A stretch of DNA of 64,000 nt from Moraxella canis (GTDB taxonomy: Bacteria; Pseudomonadota; Gammaproteobacteria; Pseudomonadales; Moraxellaceae): positions 138,428-202,427 of the forward strand of contig NZ_MUXT01000004.1 of assembly GCF_002014965.1 (NCBI RefSeq), in the 5' to 3' direction. Within the stretch, counting starts at the first letter, position 1. The number at the start of each line of letters is the position of its first letter. The notes below the pieces were generated by a model. It was not told where the DNA came from. It was given only the letters and a program-made list of their open reading frames with translations, and did not search any database. The position numbers and the translations under genes were made by a program. Positions 31,379-42,272 of this stretch are shown in pieces.

Positions 31379-33151
31379 TTAGTGATCAATCGCGCCGCCT
31401 GCACCTTTTGGATAACGAACACTTTCAACCAAGTCTTGAACTTCTTTAGGTGGTGGATTACCCATTGACGATACAGCGATTGCAACAATAAAGTTAATCA
31501 CAGCGCCAATCGCACCAAATGATAGTGGAGAGATGCCCAAGATCCAGTTAGCTTCTACGTTCTCAAAGGTGTTTGTGCCTGGAATGAAGAACCAGCCCAT
31601 GTACAAGAACACATAGATACATGTTGCGCTCAAGCCTGCAATCATACCTGCGGTTGCACCTGTTGAATTGACGCGTTTTGAGAAGATACCCATCATCAAT
31701 GCTGGGAATAAGCTTGATGCGGCGATACCGAAGGCTACAGCAACAACCTGTGCAGCAAATCCTGGCGGATTCATACCCAAATAAGTCGCAACCACAATCG
31801 CAATCGTCATCGAGATACGCGCTGCCATGAGCTCGCCTTTATCGGTAATGTCAGGTTTAATGGTTTTCTTGATAAGGTCATGTGAGATGGCTGATGAGAT
31901 CGCCAACAACAGACCTGCGGCAGTAGATAGTGCAGCTGCCAAACCACCTGCTGCGATCAAACCGATGACCCAGCTTGGTAGATTTGCAATTTCAGGGTTA
32001 GCAAGTACCAAGATGTCATTGTTCACAGTCAGCTCATTACCTTGCCAACCTTTTTCAGTCGTGGCAGCTGCTGCGTATTCTTCGTTTTTGTCATTGTAGT
32101 ACTGGATCAAACCATCGCCGTTTTTGTCTTCATATTTCAAAAGACCAGTAGTTTCCCAGTTCTTCATCCACTCTGGACGTGCTTCGTATGACAATGCTGG
32201 CTGATCAAGTCCTTGTGGATAAACCGTATTAATGATGTTTAGGCGTGCCATAGAACCCACTGCAGGTGCTGTGGTGTATAGCAAGGCAATAAAGATCAAT
32301 GTCCAACCTGCCGAAATACGCGCGTCTGATACCTTAGGTACAGTAAAAAAGCGGATGATAACGTGTGGCAAGCCAGCAGTACCAATCATCAATGACATGG
32401 TCAACAAGAACATGTTGAGCTTATTTGGTACATCAGCAGTGTACTGAGCGAAGCCAAGGTCGGTGACTAGCATATCAAGCTTCTGTAGAATTGGCATGCC
32501 TGTATTGACATCATTACCGAACATACCTAGCTGAGGTAACGGGTTACCAGTCAGGTTTAAAGAAATAAAGATGGCAGGAATGATATAAGCAATCATCAAT
32601 ACGCAGTACTGAGCAACCTGGGTGTAGGTAATACCTTTCATGCCCCCAAGAACCGCATAGAAAAGAACCACAATCGCCGCGATGATCAGACCTGTGTTAC
32701 TATCAACTTCTAAGAAGCGAGAAAAAGCAACGCCTGCACCAGTCATCTGACCAATAACATAAGTGGTACACGCCATGATCAAGCAGACAACCGCGACCAA
32801 GCGAGCAGCTTTACTATAGAAACGATCCCCAATAAAGTCAGGCACGGTGAATTTACCAAACTTACGCAAATACGGCGCAAGCAGCAAGGCTAACAGAACA
32901 AAACCGCCAGTCCAGCCCATCAAGTAGGCAGAAGCAGCATAGCCGCCCATGGCAAGCATACCTGCCATTGAGATGAATGACGCCGCACTCATCCAGTCAG
33001 CAGCAGTCGCCATTCCATTGACAACTGGGTGTACGCCACCACCTGCTACATAAAATTCTTTGGTGGAGCCTGCACGCGCCCAAATCGCAATACCGAAGTA
33101 CAGCGCGAACGACAAACCAACAAAGATGATGTTAATCCAAAACTGACTCAT
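31379..33151 (-). CDS. Sodium:solute symporter, VC_2705/ActP-like
   Basis: A 590-residue SSS-family transporter with about thirteen membrane segments. KEFYVAGGGVHPVVNGMATA and AADWMSAASFISMAG are the hallmark start; GGMKGITYTQVAQYCVL follows in the middle. It is close to acetate permease ActP, but pairing with a DUF4212 small subunit (4 bases upstream) marks the VC_2705 two-component subfamily, whose substrate is not firmly known; a short organic acid such as acetate or lactate is likely. A soluble insert of about 60 residues (TVYPQGLDQ to NNDILVLAN) is typical of that subfamily. Confidence 0.87.
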   Translation of the reverse strand: MSQFWINIIFVGLSFALYFGIAIWARAGSTKEFYVAGGGVHPVVNGMATAADWMSAASFISMAGMLAMGGYAASAYLMGWTGGFVLLALLLAPYLRKFGKFTVPDFIGDRFYSKAARLVAVVCLIMACTTYVIGQMTGAGVAFSRFLEVDSNTGLIIAAIVVLFYAVLGGMKGITYTQVAQYCVLMIAYIIPAIFISLNLTGNPLPQLGMFGNDVNTGMPILQKLDMLVTDLGFAQYTADVPNKLNMFLLTMSLMIGTAGLPHVIIRFFTVPKVSDARISAGWTLIFIALLYTTAPAVGSMARLNIINTVYPQGLDQPALSYEARPEWMKNWETTGLLKYEDKNGDGLIQYYNDKNEEYAAAATTEKGWQGNELTVNNDILVLANPEIANLPSWVIGLIAAGGLAAALSTAAGLLLAISSAISHDLIKKTIKPDITDKGELMAARISMTIAIVVATYLGMNPPGFAAQVVAVAFGIAASSLFPALMMGIFSKRVNSTGATAGMIAGLSATCIYVFLYMGWFFIPGTNTFENVEANWILGISPLSFGAIGAVINFIVAIAVSSMGNPPPKEVQDLVESVRYPKGAGGAIDH

Positions 33152-33154
33152 GGG

Positions 33155-33427
33155 TTAGTCCTCCTTGACCCCAAAGCGTTCTTCTAGCTTGTTCATTTGC
33201 CATGAATAAAAGAAAATCAGAACAATAAAGAACAAAATTGAACCTTGTTGCCCAAACCAAAAGCCCAAGTCAGCACCGCCGAATTGGATGCCTGCAAGCA
33301 TTGGTCTGAGCCAAATGGCAAAGCCATGTGAAACAAGTGCCCAAATAATTAAACAGATAGTAATGATTCGGACGTTGGCTGCCCAATATCCGCTGGTATC
33401 ATGATGTTGATGTTCATGTTGTGACAT
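33155..33427 (-). CDS. DUF4212 small subunit of the sodium:solute symporter
   Basis: A 90-residue protein with a His-rich cytoplasmic start (SQHEHQHHDTSGYW) and two membrane segments (about 20-40 and 53-73) separated by a Gly/Phe loop, ending in the charged tail NKLEERFGVKED. It is a standard member of the DUF4212 family, always found directly before the large symporter. AGGAG precedes the start. The two genes are an operon on the minus strand. Confidence 0.9.
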   Translation of the reverse strand: MSQHEHQHHDTSGYWAANVRIITICLIIWALVSHGFAIWLRPMLAGIQFGGADLGFWFGQQGSILFFIVLIFFYSWQMNKLEERFGVKED

Positions 33428-33862
33428 AGATCACTCCTTATCAAAGGAGCAGGGTATGGCGTATCATCAATGTGACGTGTGAGCTAATCCCTGCTTACAA
33501 TTTTCCTTTTTGTAACCTGATTTGGTGATGATAAAACTAGCCAATTGACAGTTTGCTAGACAAATCAGATGGTCATAGCATAGCACAACTTTCATCAATT
33601 GCAATATCTGTGTATAAATTTTTTACAAAAAGTTTCTACTGTGTGGCTAAGTTTATCTCAAATTTATCCTTGTAAAATCTTTAAATTTATTAAGTAGTAC
33701 AAGCAGTTCGCCAATTAATAAAAATAATTATCAAAATATAATGAATCTTATTTACATTAAAAAAATAATTGATTATAATTCTGCAATTGTTACAGTTTTA
33801 TCACTTTTGATCACTGTTATTTACAAATTGCTTACTCAAAACCCCCATCTTGAGGTTTAACG
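33428..33862. promoter_or_regulatory. Divergent control region, symporter / hemoglobin receptor
   Basis: A 435-base AT-rich gap without genes. A strong promoter for the receptor is TTTACA (33751-33756), 17-base spacer, TATAAT (33774-33779). An AT dyad, AATAATTGATTATAATT at 33764-33780, overlaps its -10 box and weakly resembles a Fur site, as does GATAATTATTTT on the minus strand near 33730. Iron repression is likely for such a receptor but not proven here. Confidence 0.5.
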
Positions 33863-36820
33863 ATGACACACTCTTTGATATTGCATAAAAAAACCTGCTC
33901 AAAAAAGTATCTTTTATCGATACTTGTGCCGCTTTTGATGGCTCAAACTTCACAAGCCTATGCTAATGAGGTAGCTGAAGAGGAGCTTTTAGAAGTTCAG
34001 CTACAAGCCGATACCGTGATCTCGACTGCCGCTGCCACTCGACCTGTAGGTCAAACGGTCGTCAGCGATGAGCAGATCTCTCGTAATATGGTCGCTGATA
34101 GCCGCGATCTGGTGAGATATGAGACGGGTGTTTCGGTCGTAGAAACAGGGCGATTTGGATCAAGTGGCTATGCCATACGCGGCGTCGATGAAAACCGCGT
34201 GGCGATTATGGTTGATGGTCTGCGTCAGGCAGAGACTTTGGCGTCTCAAGGGTTTAAAGAGCTGTTTGAGGGTTATGGAAATTTTAATAATACTAGAAAT
34301 GGTGTGGAATTTGAACATATCAAAAAAGCAACCATCAAAAAGGGTGCAGACTCGGTCACTGCTGACAGCGGCGCTTTGGGCGGCGCGGTGATTTTTGAAA
34401 CCAAAGAAGCCAAGGATTATTTGAATGACAAAGATTGGCATGTGGGTCTAAAAACAGGCTATTCTAGTGTCGATGACCAAAAAATGGGCAGCGCAACTTT
34501 GGCAGGGCGTTTGGGTAATTTTGATGCGCTGCTGATCGCGACACACAGAGACAAAAACGAAACCAAAAATCACGGCTATGATGACTACGACGCCAGCGTG
34601 CAGGGCAGAACACGCGAAAAGCCTGATCCTTATGATATCACCCAAAAAAGCACGCTCTTAAAACTGGGCTATACTGCCAATGACAGTCATCGTTTTGGCA
34701 TCAGTTTGGATGACACAAAACGCCGATCTCAAGGTCATGATTTTTCTTATACTTTAAAATATTCACCGCTGATAGACCATGAGGAGGTGGAGCTTCGCCA
34801 TACGGATGATGAAACCAAGCGTAAGGCTGTGTCAGTATTTTATACCAACAGCTCGCCAACTCTTTTTTGGGATGAAGCTTCGGTGCGTTTGACAAAGCAA
34901 GACATCACCAACACAGCTCGCACGGATGATTATTGTGATGGCGAGCATTGTCAAGCGGTAAGTAACCCTCTAGGGCTTAAGCTAAAAGACGGTAAAGTGG
35001 TGGACAAAAATGGCAACCCATTGGTGATACAAGCTGGTGAAAATGGGAATGTTGAGCTTTTGGCGAATGGCGAGGTATATCAAGATTTTGACAGCAAGCG
35101 AGTGGATCAGTTTTGGTTTGATTGTGATTTATTTGATTGTAACAGTCCGATTGAGGCTTATGAAGCGCAGTATAATAAATTCATCGATACCATCAAGCTT
35201 GATTTAGATCGCAAACGCACCGATCCCAACACTGGCAAGACTTACGCAACGACATCAAAATTTTCAAATAAAATCTTGATGCCATTCCCGGGCAGTCCAG
35301 GCTATTTGAGCAACTTATATTCTGAGCGTGAGTTGAATTCTGAAACAAAACAAATCAACCTTGACTTCAAAAAATGGGTGGGCGGCAGTGATTTATCACA
35401 TGACATCCGCTATGGCGGACACTACGATACGACCGAAAAATCCATGGTCAATCAAGCAGGCTCAAATGCTTGGTCATCTGAATGGTGGTCTGACAAAACT
35501 TTGGGCTGGGATTTGAGTGACAACCTACGCACATGCCAAAACTCTTCTTCATTCAATAGTCAGCTGTGCCCAACACAAAGCATGTTTTCATTCTTAATTC
35601 CGGTTAAGACCAAAGACGGCTCTTTGTATGTTAATGACACCATCTCTATGGGTGGGCGGATGAAGCTGGATTTGGGATATCGTTATAATCGCATCAAATA
35701 TCAGCCAAATTATGTGCCCGGTCAAACTGCCAAAATTCCAGATGATATGGTGAAGGGCTTGTTTGTTCCCTTGCCAGAAAATAATGTCGGTGAAGCACCT
35801 AAATATTGGGATTATAATTCAGGGTTTAGTGATCCAAAATATTTGGCAGATCTTAAGGCGTATCAAGCCAAAAAAGACGCTTATGAAGCGGCAGTCAAAG
35901 CAAATCCTGATCAAAACATTGCCTATATTTCACAAAACAAAACCCATTCACAGCATTCATACGCGATCGCGCCTTCGTTTGATTTGACTGATCATCTGAC
36001 TGTACAAGCCAAATATTCCAAAGGCTTCAGAATGCCGACGGCGGATGAGATGTATTTTACCTTCAGACATCCTGACATCACCATTAAGCCAAATGTGGAT
36101 CTAAAACCTGAAATTGCCAAAACCAAAGAACTGGTCTTAACCGCGCATGGCAAATACGGCTTTATTTCAGGCAGTGTGTTTGAGACCAAGTACACAGATT
36201 TTATTGATTTTGTTTTTCAAGGCTTGGAAGATATTGAAAAAAACAGCGCCAGAAGATGGCCGATTTATCAAAGCATCAACCGCCAAAGCGCCAAAGCAGA
36301 AGGCGTGGAAATCAATGCGCTACTTCATGCAGGTGATCTGATTCCTGCTATCAAAGGGGTAAATTTTAGCTATAAGATGACACATCAAAAAGGGCGTGCT
36401 GATGGCGATATTCCGATGAATGCCATTCAGCCTGATACATCGGTGTTTGGGATTGGCTATGATGCGCAAAATGAAAAATTTGGCGCCAATTTATACATCA
36501 CACGCGTGAGTGCCAAAAACGCTGAAGATACTTACAATCTGTTTTGGCGAGAAGAAGGGGCAAAAGACAGCACGCTCACATGGAGAAGTGAAGGCTATAC
36601 GACAGTTGATTTGACAGGGTATTATAAGCCTACCAAAAACATCACCTTGCAAGCAGGCGCGTATAATTTGACAGATGAAAAATACATGACTTGGGATTCG
36701 GCGCGCTCAATTCGACCATTTGGCACCAGTAATATGATTGATAAGCAAACCGATAAGGGCATCAATCGCTTCTTGGCGCCTGGGCGTAACTTCAAGGTGA
36801 GTTTGGAGTATGTGTTTTGA
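33863..36820 (+). CDS. TonB-dependent hemoglobin receptor (HpuB/MhuA-like)
   Basis: An outer-membrane receptor of 985 residues that takes heme from hemoglobin or hemoglobin-haptoglobin. Signal peptide to about residue 34, then the plug: DLVRYETGVSVVETGRFGSS, IRGVDENRVAIMVDGLRQAE, KKGADSVTADSGALGGAV, all close to neisserial HpuB. The barrel ends in the proper aromatic SLEYVF. Large loops contain Cys pairs (DDYCDGEHC; FDCDLFDC) and a Lys/Tyr-rich insert near 670-690. No HpuA-type lipoprotein gene is next to it, so it resembles the single-gene Moraxella MhuA. Ligand is inferred. Confidence 0.85.
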   Translation: MTHSLILHKKTCSKKYLLSILVPLLMAQTSQAYANEVAEEELLEVQLQADTVISTAAATRPVGQTVVSDEQISRNMVADSRDLVRYETGVSVVETGRFGSSGYAIRGVDENRVAIMVDGLRQAETLASQGFKELFEGYGNFNNTRNGVEFEHIKKATIKKGADSVTADSGALGGAVIFETKEAKDYLNDKDWHVGLKTGYSSVDDQKMGSATLAGRLGNFDALLIATHRDKNETKNHGYDDYDASVQGRTREKPDPYDITQKSTLLKLGYTANDSHRFGISLDDTKRRSQGHDFSYTLKYSPLIDHEEVELRHTDDETKRKAVSVFYTNSSPTLFWDEASVRLTKQDITNTARTDDYCDGEHCQAVSNPLGLKLKDGKVVDKNGNPLVIQAGENGNVELLANGEVYQDFDSKRVDQFWFDCDLFDCNSPIEAYEAQYNKFIDTIKLDLDRKRTDPNTGKTYATTSKFSNKILMPFPGSPGYLSNLYSERELNSETKQINLDFKKWVGGSDLSHDIRYGGHYDTTEKSMVNQAGSNAWSSEWWSDKTLGWDLSDNLRTCQNSSSFNSQLCPTQSMFSFLIPVKTKDGSLYVNDTISMGGRMKLDLGYRYNRIKYQPNYVPGQTAKIPDDMVKGLFVPLPENNVGEAPKYWDYNSGFSDPKYLADLKAYQAKKDAYEAAVKANPDQNIAYISQNKTHSQHSYAIAPSFDLTDHLTVQAKYSKGFRMPTADEMYFTFRHPDITIKPNVDLKPEIAKTKELVLTAHGKYGFISGSVFETKYTDFIDFVFQGLEDIEKNSARRWPIYQSINRQSAKAEGVEINALLHAGDLIPAIKGVNFSYKMTHQKGRADGDIPMNAIQPDTSVFGIGYDAQNEKFGANLYITRVSAKNAEDTYNLFWREEGAKDSTLTWRSEGYTTVDLTGYYKPTKNITLQAGAYNLTDEKYMTWDSARSIRPFGTSNMIDKQTDKGINRFLAPGRNFKVSLEYVF

Positions 36821-36852
36821 TTAACTAAGCTAGTCAACAGGTCTATTAACCA

Positions 36853-36888
36853 AAACCACCTAAGATAGCATCTTGGGTGGTTTATGAT
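36853..36888 (+). terminator. Terminator after the hemoglobin receptor
   Basis: Stem AAACCACCTAAGAT / ATCTTGGGTGGTTT with one G-T pair and a three-base loop, followed by a T-rich stretch. Confidence 0.8.
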
Positions 36889-36928
36889 TTTAATGATGCG
36901 TGTGATCGTCATTAATCAGCTTGCACTA

Positions 36929-36958
36929 AAAAAACCTTTGGTCTGCCAAAGGTTTTTT
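36929..36958 (-). terminator. Terminator after cstA
   Basis: Perfect 13-base stem AAAAAACCTTTGG / CCAAAGGTTTTTT with a TCTG loop; the T run lies downstream of the cstA stop on the minus strand and works in both directions. Confidence 0.85.
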
Positions 36959-36976
36959 AAATTATAAATCAAGTAA

Positions 36977-38554
36977 CTAAGACGAACTGCCAAGCTGAAT
37001 CTTAGGCTCAACCACCAGTGCATCAGGATCGCCAGCCACACGCTCACGCTTGACAAATAAGAAGAATGCCGCAGTGGTCACCACAGTCAGACCGATGCCA
37101 ATGTACACAGACAGCTGATAATCCAGACCAAAGCCAATCTTATTATACGCTAAGAAAGTATAACACGCAGCCGTCATAAAGATGGCAGGAATGGTGCAAA
37201 TCCAGTGCATCTTACGATAGCGATACAGATAGCCTGCCGCTGTCCACAGCATGACGACGGCGACGGTTTGGTTTGCCCAGCTAAAATAGCGCCATAGAAT
37301 CTGAAAGTCCACTTTTGAAACGGCAAAGCCGATCACAAATAATGGAATGGCAATGAAAAGACGCTTCATCAAGGTGCGCTGTTCCATATTGAAAAATTCA
37401 GCGATGATCAAGCGCGCGGCACGAAATGCGGTATCGCCTGAAGTGATGGGCAAGATCACCACCCCCAGTACCGCAAATACGCCACCAATGGCGCCTAAGA
37501 AATAAATGGAGCTGTCATAAACGACTTTTGATGGCGAGCCTGCCGCAATGGCTTCTTGAAGCGATACCAAATCTGGATAAAATGACATGCCAACAGCACA
37601 CCAAACCAATGCAATGATCCCTTCAGCAATCATAGCGCCATAAAAAATAAAGCGACCTTCAGATTCATTCATGGCACAGCGAGCCATCAGCGGTGTCTGT
37701 GTGGCATGGAAGCCAGACAGTGCGCCGCAAGTGATGGTTAAAAATAGTAAAGGCCAAATTGGCAAATCACCTTTGGGCTGTAAGTTTGACATGAATTTTT
37801 CAACCGACAATCCGTCAATAGAGCCAAAGAAGCTGACAGAGCCTGAGCCCAGATGATTACTGACCAAGCCATACATCATGCCAAGTGACATAAATAGCAA
37901 AAGTCCGCCAAAAAATGGATAAACGCGTCCAATGATTTTGTCAATCGGCAATAAGGTGGCGATGATGTAATACCCAAAAATCACTGTCGTCCACGCAATC
38001 AAAATCCCTTCTTTGGTCATCCCAAAGGCAGTCGCAGCCGCTGCGGTGTCCGTACTGGCTACTTGGGCGCTACCGCTGCCAAAGACATCCAATGTAATCG
38101 TACTAAGTAGCTGAGCGGGACTTGCAACAAACACCACGCCAACTAGTACAAGCAAAACGACCGCCAAGACATTAATAAATGCTTTGATCGGCGCACCAAG
38201 ATATTTGCCTGTCAAATAGGGCATGGAAGCGCCGCCATTACGCACAGACAGCATACCACACATATAATCATGTACCGCACCTGCAAAAATACAGCCAAGT
38301 ACAATCCAAAGCATTGCCACAGGACCATACAATGCGCCTAAAATAGGACCAAAAATAGGACCAGTGCCAGCGATATTTAGCAGCTGAATCAACCAAATTT
38401 TGGTTTTTGACATGGGTACATAGTCCACGCCATCTGCCATTGTGTAGGCGGGGGTATTTTTGTTTGGGTTAATGACGAAAATTTTTTCGACAACTTTACC
38501 GTAAACAAAGTAGCCAACCAACAAAACGGCGACACAAAAAAAGAACCATAACAT
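36977..38554 (-). CDS. cstA: CstA-family transporter (carbon starvation protein)
   Basis: A 525-residue membrane protein with about fourteen hydrophobic segments. The conserved N-terminal blocks GVDYVPMSKTKIWLIQLLNI, AGTGPIFGPILGALYGP and GAVHDYMCGMLSVRNGG, and later FHATQTPLMARC, identify the CstA family. Members import pyruvate or peptides when carbon is scarce. It is shorter than E. coli CstA (about 700), lacking the extra C-terminal segments, as in many other bacteria. Single-gene unit with a terminator. Confidence 0.9.
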   Translation of the reverse strand: MLWFFFCVAVLLVGYFVYGKVVEKIFVINPNKNTPAYTMADGVDYVPMSKTKIWLIQLLNIAGTGPIFGPILGALYGPVAMLWIVLGCIFAGAVHDYMCGMLSVRNGGASMPYLTGKYLGAPIKAFINVLAVVLLVLVGVVFVASPAQLLSTITLDVFGSGSAQVASTDTAAAATAFGMTKEGILIAWTTVIFGYYIIATLLPIDKIIGRVYPFFGGLLLFMSLGMMYGLVSNHLGSGSVSFFGSIDGLSVEKFMSNLQPKGDLPIWPLLFLTITCGALSGFHATQTPLMARCAMNESEGRFIFYGAMIAEGIIALVWCAVGMSFYPDLVSLQEAIAAGSPSKVVYDSSIYFLGAIGGVFAVLGVVILPITSGDTAFRAARLIIAEFFNMEQRTLMKRLFIAIPLFVIGFAVSKVDFQILWRYFSWANQTVAVVMLWTAAGYLYRYRKMHWICTIPAIFMTAACYTFLAYNKIGFGLDYQLSVYIGIGLTVVTTAAFFLFVKRERVAGDPDALVVEPKIQLGSSS

Positions 38555-38877
38555 GAAAAATCATCCAAACTGATGGGCGATTGCCTAATAATTAAAGTCG
38601 CCAGATTCCACAGGCGATCCAAGTTAAAACTTTAAATAACATAGCGAAATTTATTTGTATTGTAAAGCAAATTATGTGTTTTTTATCTATTTGTATGTAT
38701 ATTTTTTAATTGACATAGTTTTATCAATATCTAAGTGATCAATGTATCTAAGTTATTGATGCTCACAAAAACTTATAAAGAGTGATACCATTCAATCAAA
38801 ACAATTTATAAGCTATTCTGAGAATAATTATGATATGATGATAAAGATAAAATTAGCCAATTAAAAAAGATAATGTT
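38555..38877. promoter_or_regulatory. AT-rich divergent gap, cstA / small secreted protein
   Basis: A 323-base gap with no gene. A likely promoter for the plus-strand gene lies close to its start (TATGAT-type hexamers near 38830-38840). No clear CRP-like site was found. Confidence 0.3.
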
Positions 38878-39279
38878 ATGAAAAAGCAGCTTACCTGCAT
38901 TGCATTGATAGGACTGTCACTACCTGCTTTAGCGGATAGTTTTTGGAATCATAATGGATCAATTATGCGTTTGCAGGCGTATGGCAATGATCGAGTTTTT
39001 AGCTACGAAGTACCAACCAATCGTATGGTTGGTGCAGGTGCGGCGCCTGGGACAATATTATTTGATGGCGTGCGACAGGGTAATAAATATTATGGTACAG
39101 CTCGTGTGTTCTCAAAATACTGTGCGGTGCCAATTGAGTATTCTGTAATTGGCACTGTTGTTACAGAGCGTAAGGTCGTTTTGCGTGGTACACGTGAGAG
39201 TTATGCGGCAGGCTGTCGTCCAACGGGTCGCTATACCACTGATGTGCTTGAATTTAATTATATAGGCAATAGTTACTGA
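38878..39279 (+). CDS. Small secreted protein of unknown function
   Basis: A 133-residue protein with a clear signal peptide (MKKQLTCIALIGLSLPALA, cut before DSFW). The mature part is a compact beta-rich domain starting SFWNHNGSIMRL and containing GTILFDGVRQGNKYYGTA, two Cys (KYCAVP and AAGCRP) that could form one disulfide, and the end VLEFNYIG. Similar SFWxHNGS proteins occur in alphaproteobacteria as far as I recall, where they are also unnamed. No linked genes; its own terminator follows. Confidence 0.75.
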   Translation: MKKQLTCIALIGLSLPALADSFWNHNGSIMRLQAYGNDRVFSYEVPTNRMVGAGAAPGTILFDGVRQGNKYYGTARVFSKYCAVPIEYSVIGTVVTERKVVLRGTRESYAAGCRPTGRYTTDVLEFNYIGNSY

Positions 39280-39293
39280 GATAATTTGCAGTC

Positions 39294-39326
39294 AAAAAAG
39301 CAAACATTTTTTTTGTTTGCTTTTCT
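39294..39326 (+). terminator. Terminator after the small secreted protein
   Basis: Stem AAAAGCAAAC / GTTTGCTTTT around a T-rich loop, followed by TCTGTTTTG. Confidence 0.75.
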
Positions 39327-39386
39327 GTTTTGAGTTGACAAAAAATTACCCACCATTACGGCAGATAATTCTTATCAAATTATGAC

Positions 39387-42245
39387 TTACTCATAGTTTT
39401 CAATGCTTGGGCATGAACAAATGAGATTTTTATCACCATAGACATCGTCGACGCGTCCCACCGATGGCCAGAACTTGTGCGCTTTGATGTAGTCTAGTGG
39501 GAAAGCGGCTTCTTCTCGGCTATACGGACGATTCCACTCGCCAGTGATGACAGCTTGGGTGTGTGGTGCGTTCACCAGTGGGTTATTGTCCAGACTCCAA
39601 CCGTCCTGACCTGCCTGAACTTTTAAGGCTTCTTGCTTAATTTGCTTTAATGCACTGATAAAGCGATCAAGCTCAGCTTTGCTCTCAGATTCAGTCGGCT
39701 CAATCATCAGCGTGCCCGCCACAGGGAATGACATGGTCGGCGCATGAAAACCATAATCCATCAAGCGCTTAGCAATGTCAGTCTCAGAGATGCCTGTTTC
39801 TGCCTTCAATGGGCGGATGTCGATGATGCATTCGTGCGCGACACGACCATTTTTACCAGTATATAAAACTGGATAATCTTCGCTAAGCTTGGTGGCGATA
39901 TAGTTGGCATTGAGTAGTGCTTGTTTGGTTGCTGCTAACAGACCATCACGACCCATCATGGTAATGTACATCCATGAAATTGGTAAAATACTTGCCGAAC
40001 CATAAGGTGCCGCCGATACCGCTGATTGCTCAGATTGGGCATTGAACACAGGAGCGACGCTGTGACTTGAGATGAATGGTGCTAAGTGTGATTTTAGTCC
40101 AATCGGACCCATGCCGGGACCGCCGCCACCATGTGGAATACAGAAGGTTTTGTGTAGGTTCATGTGTAGTACATCTGCACCGACATCGGCTGGCTGCATG
40201 ATACCCACTTGCGCATTCATGTTGGCGCCGTCCATATAGACTTGTCCGCCATGCGCATGAATCATGTCGCAAATATCACGAATGCCTTCTTCAAAGACGC
40301 CATGCGTCGAAGGATAAGTGATCATCAAGGCGCCCAGTTTATCGCTGTGCTCATCGCATTTGGCTTTTAGATCATCAATATCCACATTACCATTATCATC
40401 AGTTGCAACCACAACCACTTTCATGCCCATCATCTGAGCAGTGGCAGGGTTAGTGCCGTGCGCTGAACGAGGAATCAGGCAGACATCACGCTCAGTTTGA
40501 CCCAAGCTTTCATGATAACGGCGAATGGCGAGCAAGCCGGCATATTCGCCAGAAGCGCCTGAATTTGGCTGCATGGAGATTTCATCAAACCCTGTGATGG
40601 CTTTGAGCTGGGTTTGTAGGCTGTCGATCATCTCGATATAGCCCTCGGTATCGCTTTTGGGTGCAAAAGGATGCACACCTGCAAACTCGCTCCAAGTAAT
40701 CGGCAGCATCTCGCTGGTAGCGTTCAGCTTCATCGTGCATGAACCCAGCGAAATCATTGAGCGATTCATGGCAAGGTCTTTATCTTCAAGCGACTTCAGA
40801 TAGCGAAGCATCTGATGCTCGGTGTGATGGCTGTTAAAGACAGGGTGGGTTAAGATCTCATCTTGTCTTAATAGATCACCTAATTGAACCTGCACAGCAT
40901 CAAGACTGCCGTTGGCGCCAAAGATTTGGCAAAGCTCATCAAATTCGACTTCGTCGGTCAGCTCATGAAAAGAAACCGAAATACCGCCATTGGTATGCTG
41001 CCATAGGTTATAGCCTTTATCTTTGGCAGCTTTATAAATCGCTTCTGCTTGATCGCCGCACTCAACCAATACCGTATCAAAAAATACATCATGACGAACT
41101 GCCAGACCAGCTTTCTTAACCGACTCAGCAAAGGCAGTCGCTAAGGCGTGGATGCGCGTAGCAATACGCTTAAGGCCTACAGGTCCGTGATAGACGGCGT
41201 ACATACCTGCCAAATTGGCAAGTAAGACTTGAGAGGTGCAGATGTTTGAATTGGCTTTCTCGCGGCGGATATGCTGCTCACGCGTCTGAAGCGCCATACG
41301 AAGCGCGGTGTTACCTTGAGCATCTTTAGAAACGCCGATGATACGACCAGGCGCGGAGCGTTTGTCTTTATCTTTAAAAGCAAAGTAAGCCGCGTGTGGA
41401 CCACCAAAGCCCATCGGAATACCAAAACGCTGTGTACTACCCAAAGCAATGTCAGCGCCCATATCGGCAGGGGATTTGAGTAGCACTAAGCTCATGATGT
41501 CACTTGCGACAATCGCATAAGCGCCTTTTTGTTTGACTGATGCGATGATAGAGCTTAGATCAAGCACGTCGCCGTCTTTACCGACATATTGGAAAAACGC
41601 GCCAAAAAATTCGTCATTTTGCGCAGTATCAAAGTCGCCTACCACAACCTCAAAGCCAAAATATTTGGCGCGAGTTTGAATAACATCTAAGGTTTGCGGA
41701 TAAGTGCGCTCATCCACAAAAAATTGGTTTGATTTTGATTTGCTGACACGCTTAGCCATCGCCATCGCTTCGGCAGCAGCCGTCGCTTCATCCAGTAGGC
41801 TTGCGCCTGCCAAGTCCATGCCTGTCAGATCAATACATACTTGCTGAAAGTTTAACAACGCTTCTAGGCGACCTTGAGCAATCTCAGCTTGATACGGCGT
41901 GTAGGCAGTGTACCAGCCTGGATTTTCTAGCACATTGCGCTGAATGACAGCAGGTAGGCGCGCAGGCGAGTAACCTTGACCGATATAGCTTTTGGCGACG
42001 GTGATTTTGTCTGCCATTTTGCGCAGTTTTGCCAAAGCATTGTGTTCACTCATCGCCGTTGGCAAGTCCAAATCCTTATTCAGGCGTACCGCCTTAGGCA
42101 CCACGGCATCAATAAAGCTGTCTAGATCATCAAAGCCAACTGTTTTTAATAAATCTTGTTGCTCACTTTCATCTTTGCCAAGATGGCGATGCACAAAGGC
42201 ATTTTCATAAAATAATTCAGAAAAATTGTTAAAAGTCATGGTCAT
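39387..42245 (-). CDS. gcvP: Glycine dehydrogenase (decarboxylating), P protein
   Basis: Pyridoxal-phosphate enzyme that decarboxylates glycine and passes the aminomethyl group to lipoyl-GcvH. The 952-residue single chain has both halves of the fused P protein. The cofactor Lys is in [18 protein letters not shown], around residue 700. Further blocks are FVHRHLG at the start, [13 protein letters not shown] and the Gly-rich loop near 710. Last gene of the operon led by gcvT, separated from gcvH by a terminator and an inverted repeat, which may lower its expression. Confidence 0.97.
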   Translation of the reverse strand: MTMTFNNFSELFYENAFVHRHLGKDESEQQDLLKTVGFDDLDSFIDAVVPKAVRLNKDLDLPTAMSEHNALAKLRKMADKITVAKSYIGQGYSPARLPAVIQRNVLENPGWYTAYTPYQAEIAQGRLEALLNFQQVCIDLTGMDLAGASLLDEATAAAEAMAMAKRVSKSKSNQFFVDERTYPQTLDVIQTRAKYFGFEVVVGDFDTAQNDEFFGAFFQYVGKDGDVLDLSSIIASVKQKGAYAIVASDIMSLVLLKSPADMGADIALGSTQRFGIPMGFGGPHAAYFAFKDKDKRSAPGRIIGVSKDAQGNTALRMALQTREQHIRREKANSNICTSQVLLANLAGMYAVYHGPVGLKRIATRIHALATAFAESVKKAGLAVRHDVFFDTVLVECGDQAEAIYKAAKDKGYNLWQHTNGGISVSFHELTDEVEFDELCQIFGANGSLDAVQVQLGDLLRQDEILTHPVFNSHHTEHQMLRYLKSLEDKDLAMNRSMISLGSCTMKLNATSEMLPITWSEFAGVHPFAPKSDTEGYIEMIDSLQTQLKAITGFDEISMQPNSGASGEYAGLLAIRRYHESLGQTERDVCLIPRSAHGTNPATAQMMGMKVVVVATDDNGNVDIDDLKAKCDEHSDKLGALMITYPSTHGVFEEGIRDICDMIHAHGGQVYMDGANMNAQVGIMQPADVGADVLHMNLHKTFCIPHGGGGPGMGPIGLKSHLAPFISSHSVAPVFNAQSEQSAVSAAPYGSASILPISWMYITMMGRDGLLAATKQALLNANYIATKLSEDYPVLYTGKNGRVAHECIIDIRPLKAETGISETDIAKRLMDYGFHAPTMSFPVAGTLMIEPTESESKAELDRFISALKQIKQEALKVQAGQDGWSLDNNPLVNAPHTQAVITGEWNRPYSREEAAFPLDYIKAHKFWPSVGRVDDVYGDKNLICSCPSIENYE

Positions 42246-42272
42246 TCCTCGTGATAAAATCCAAAACTCAGC

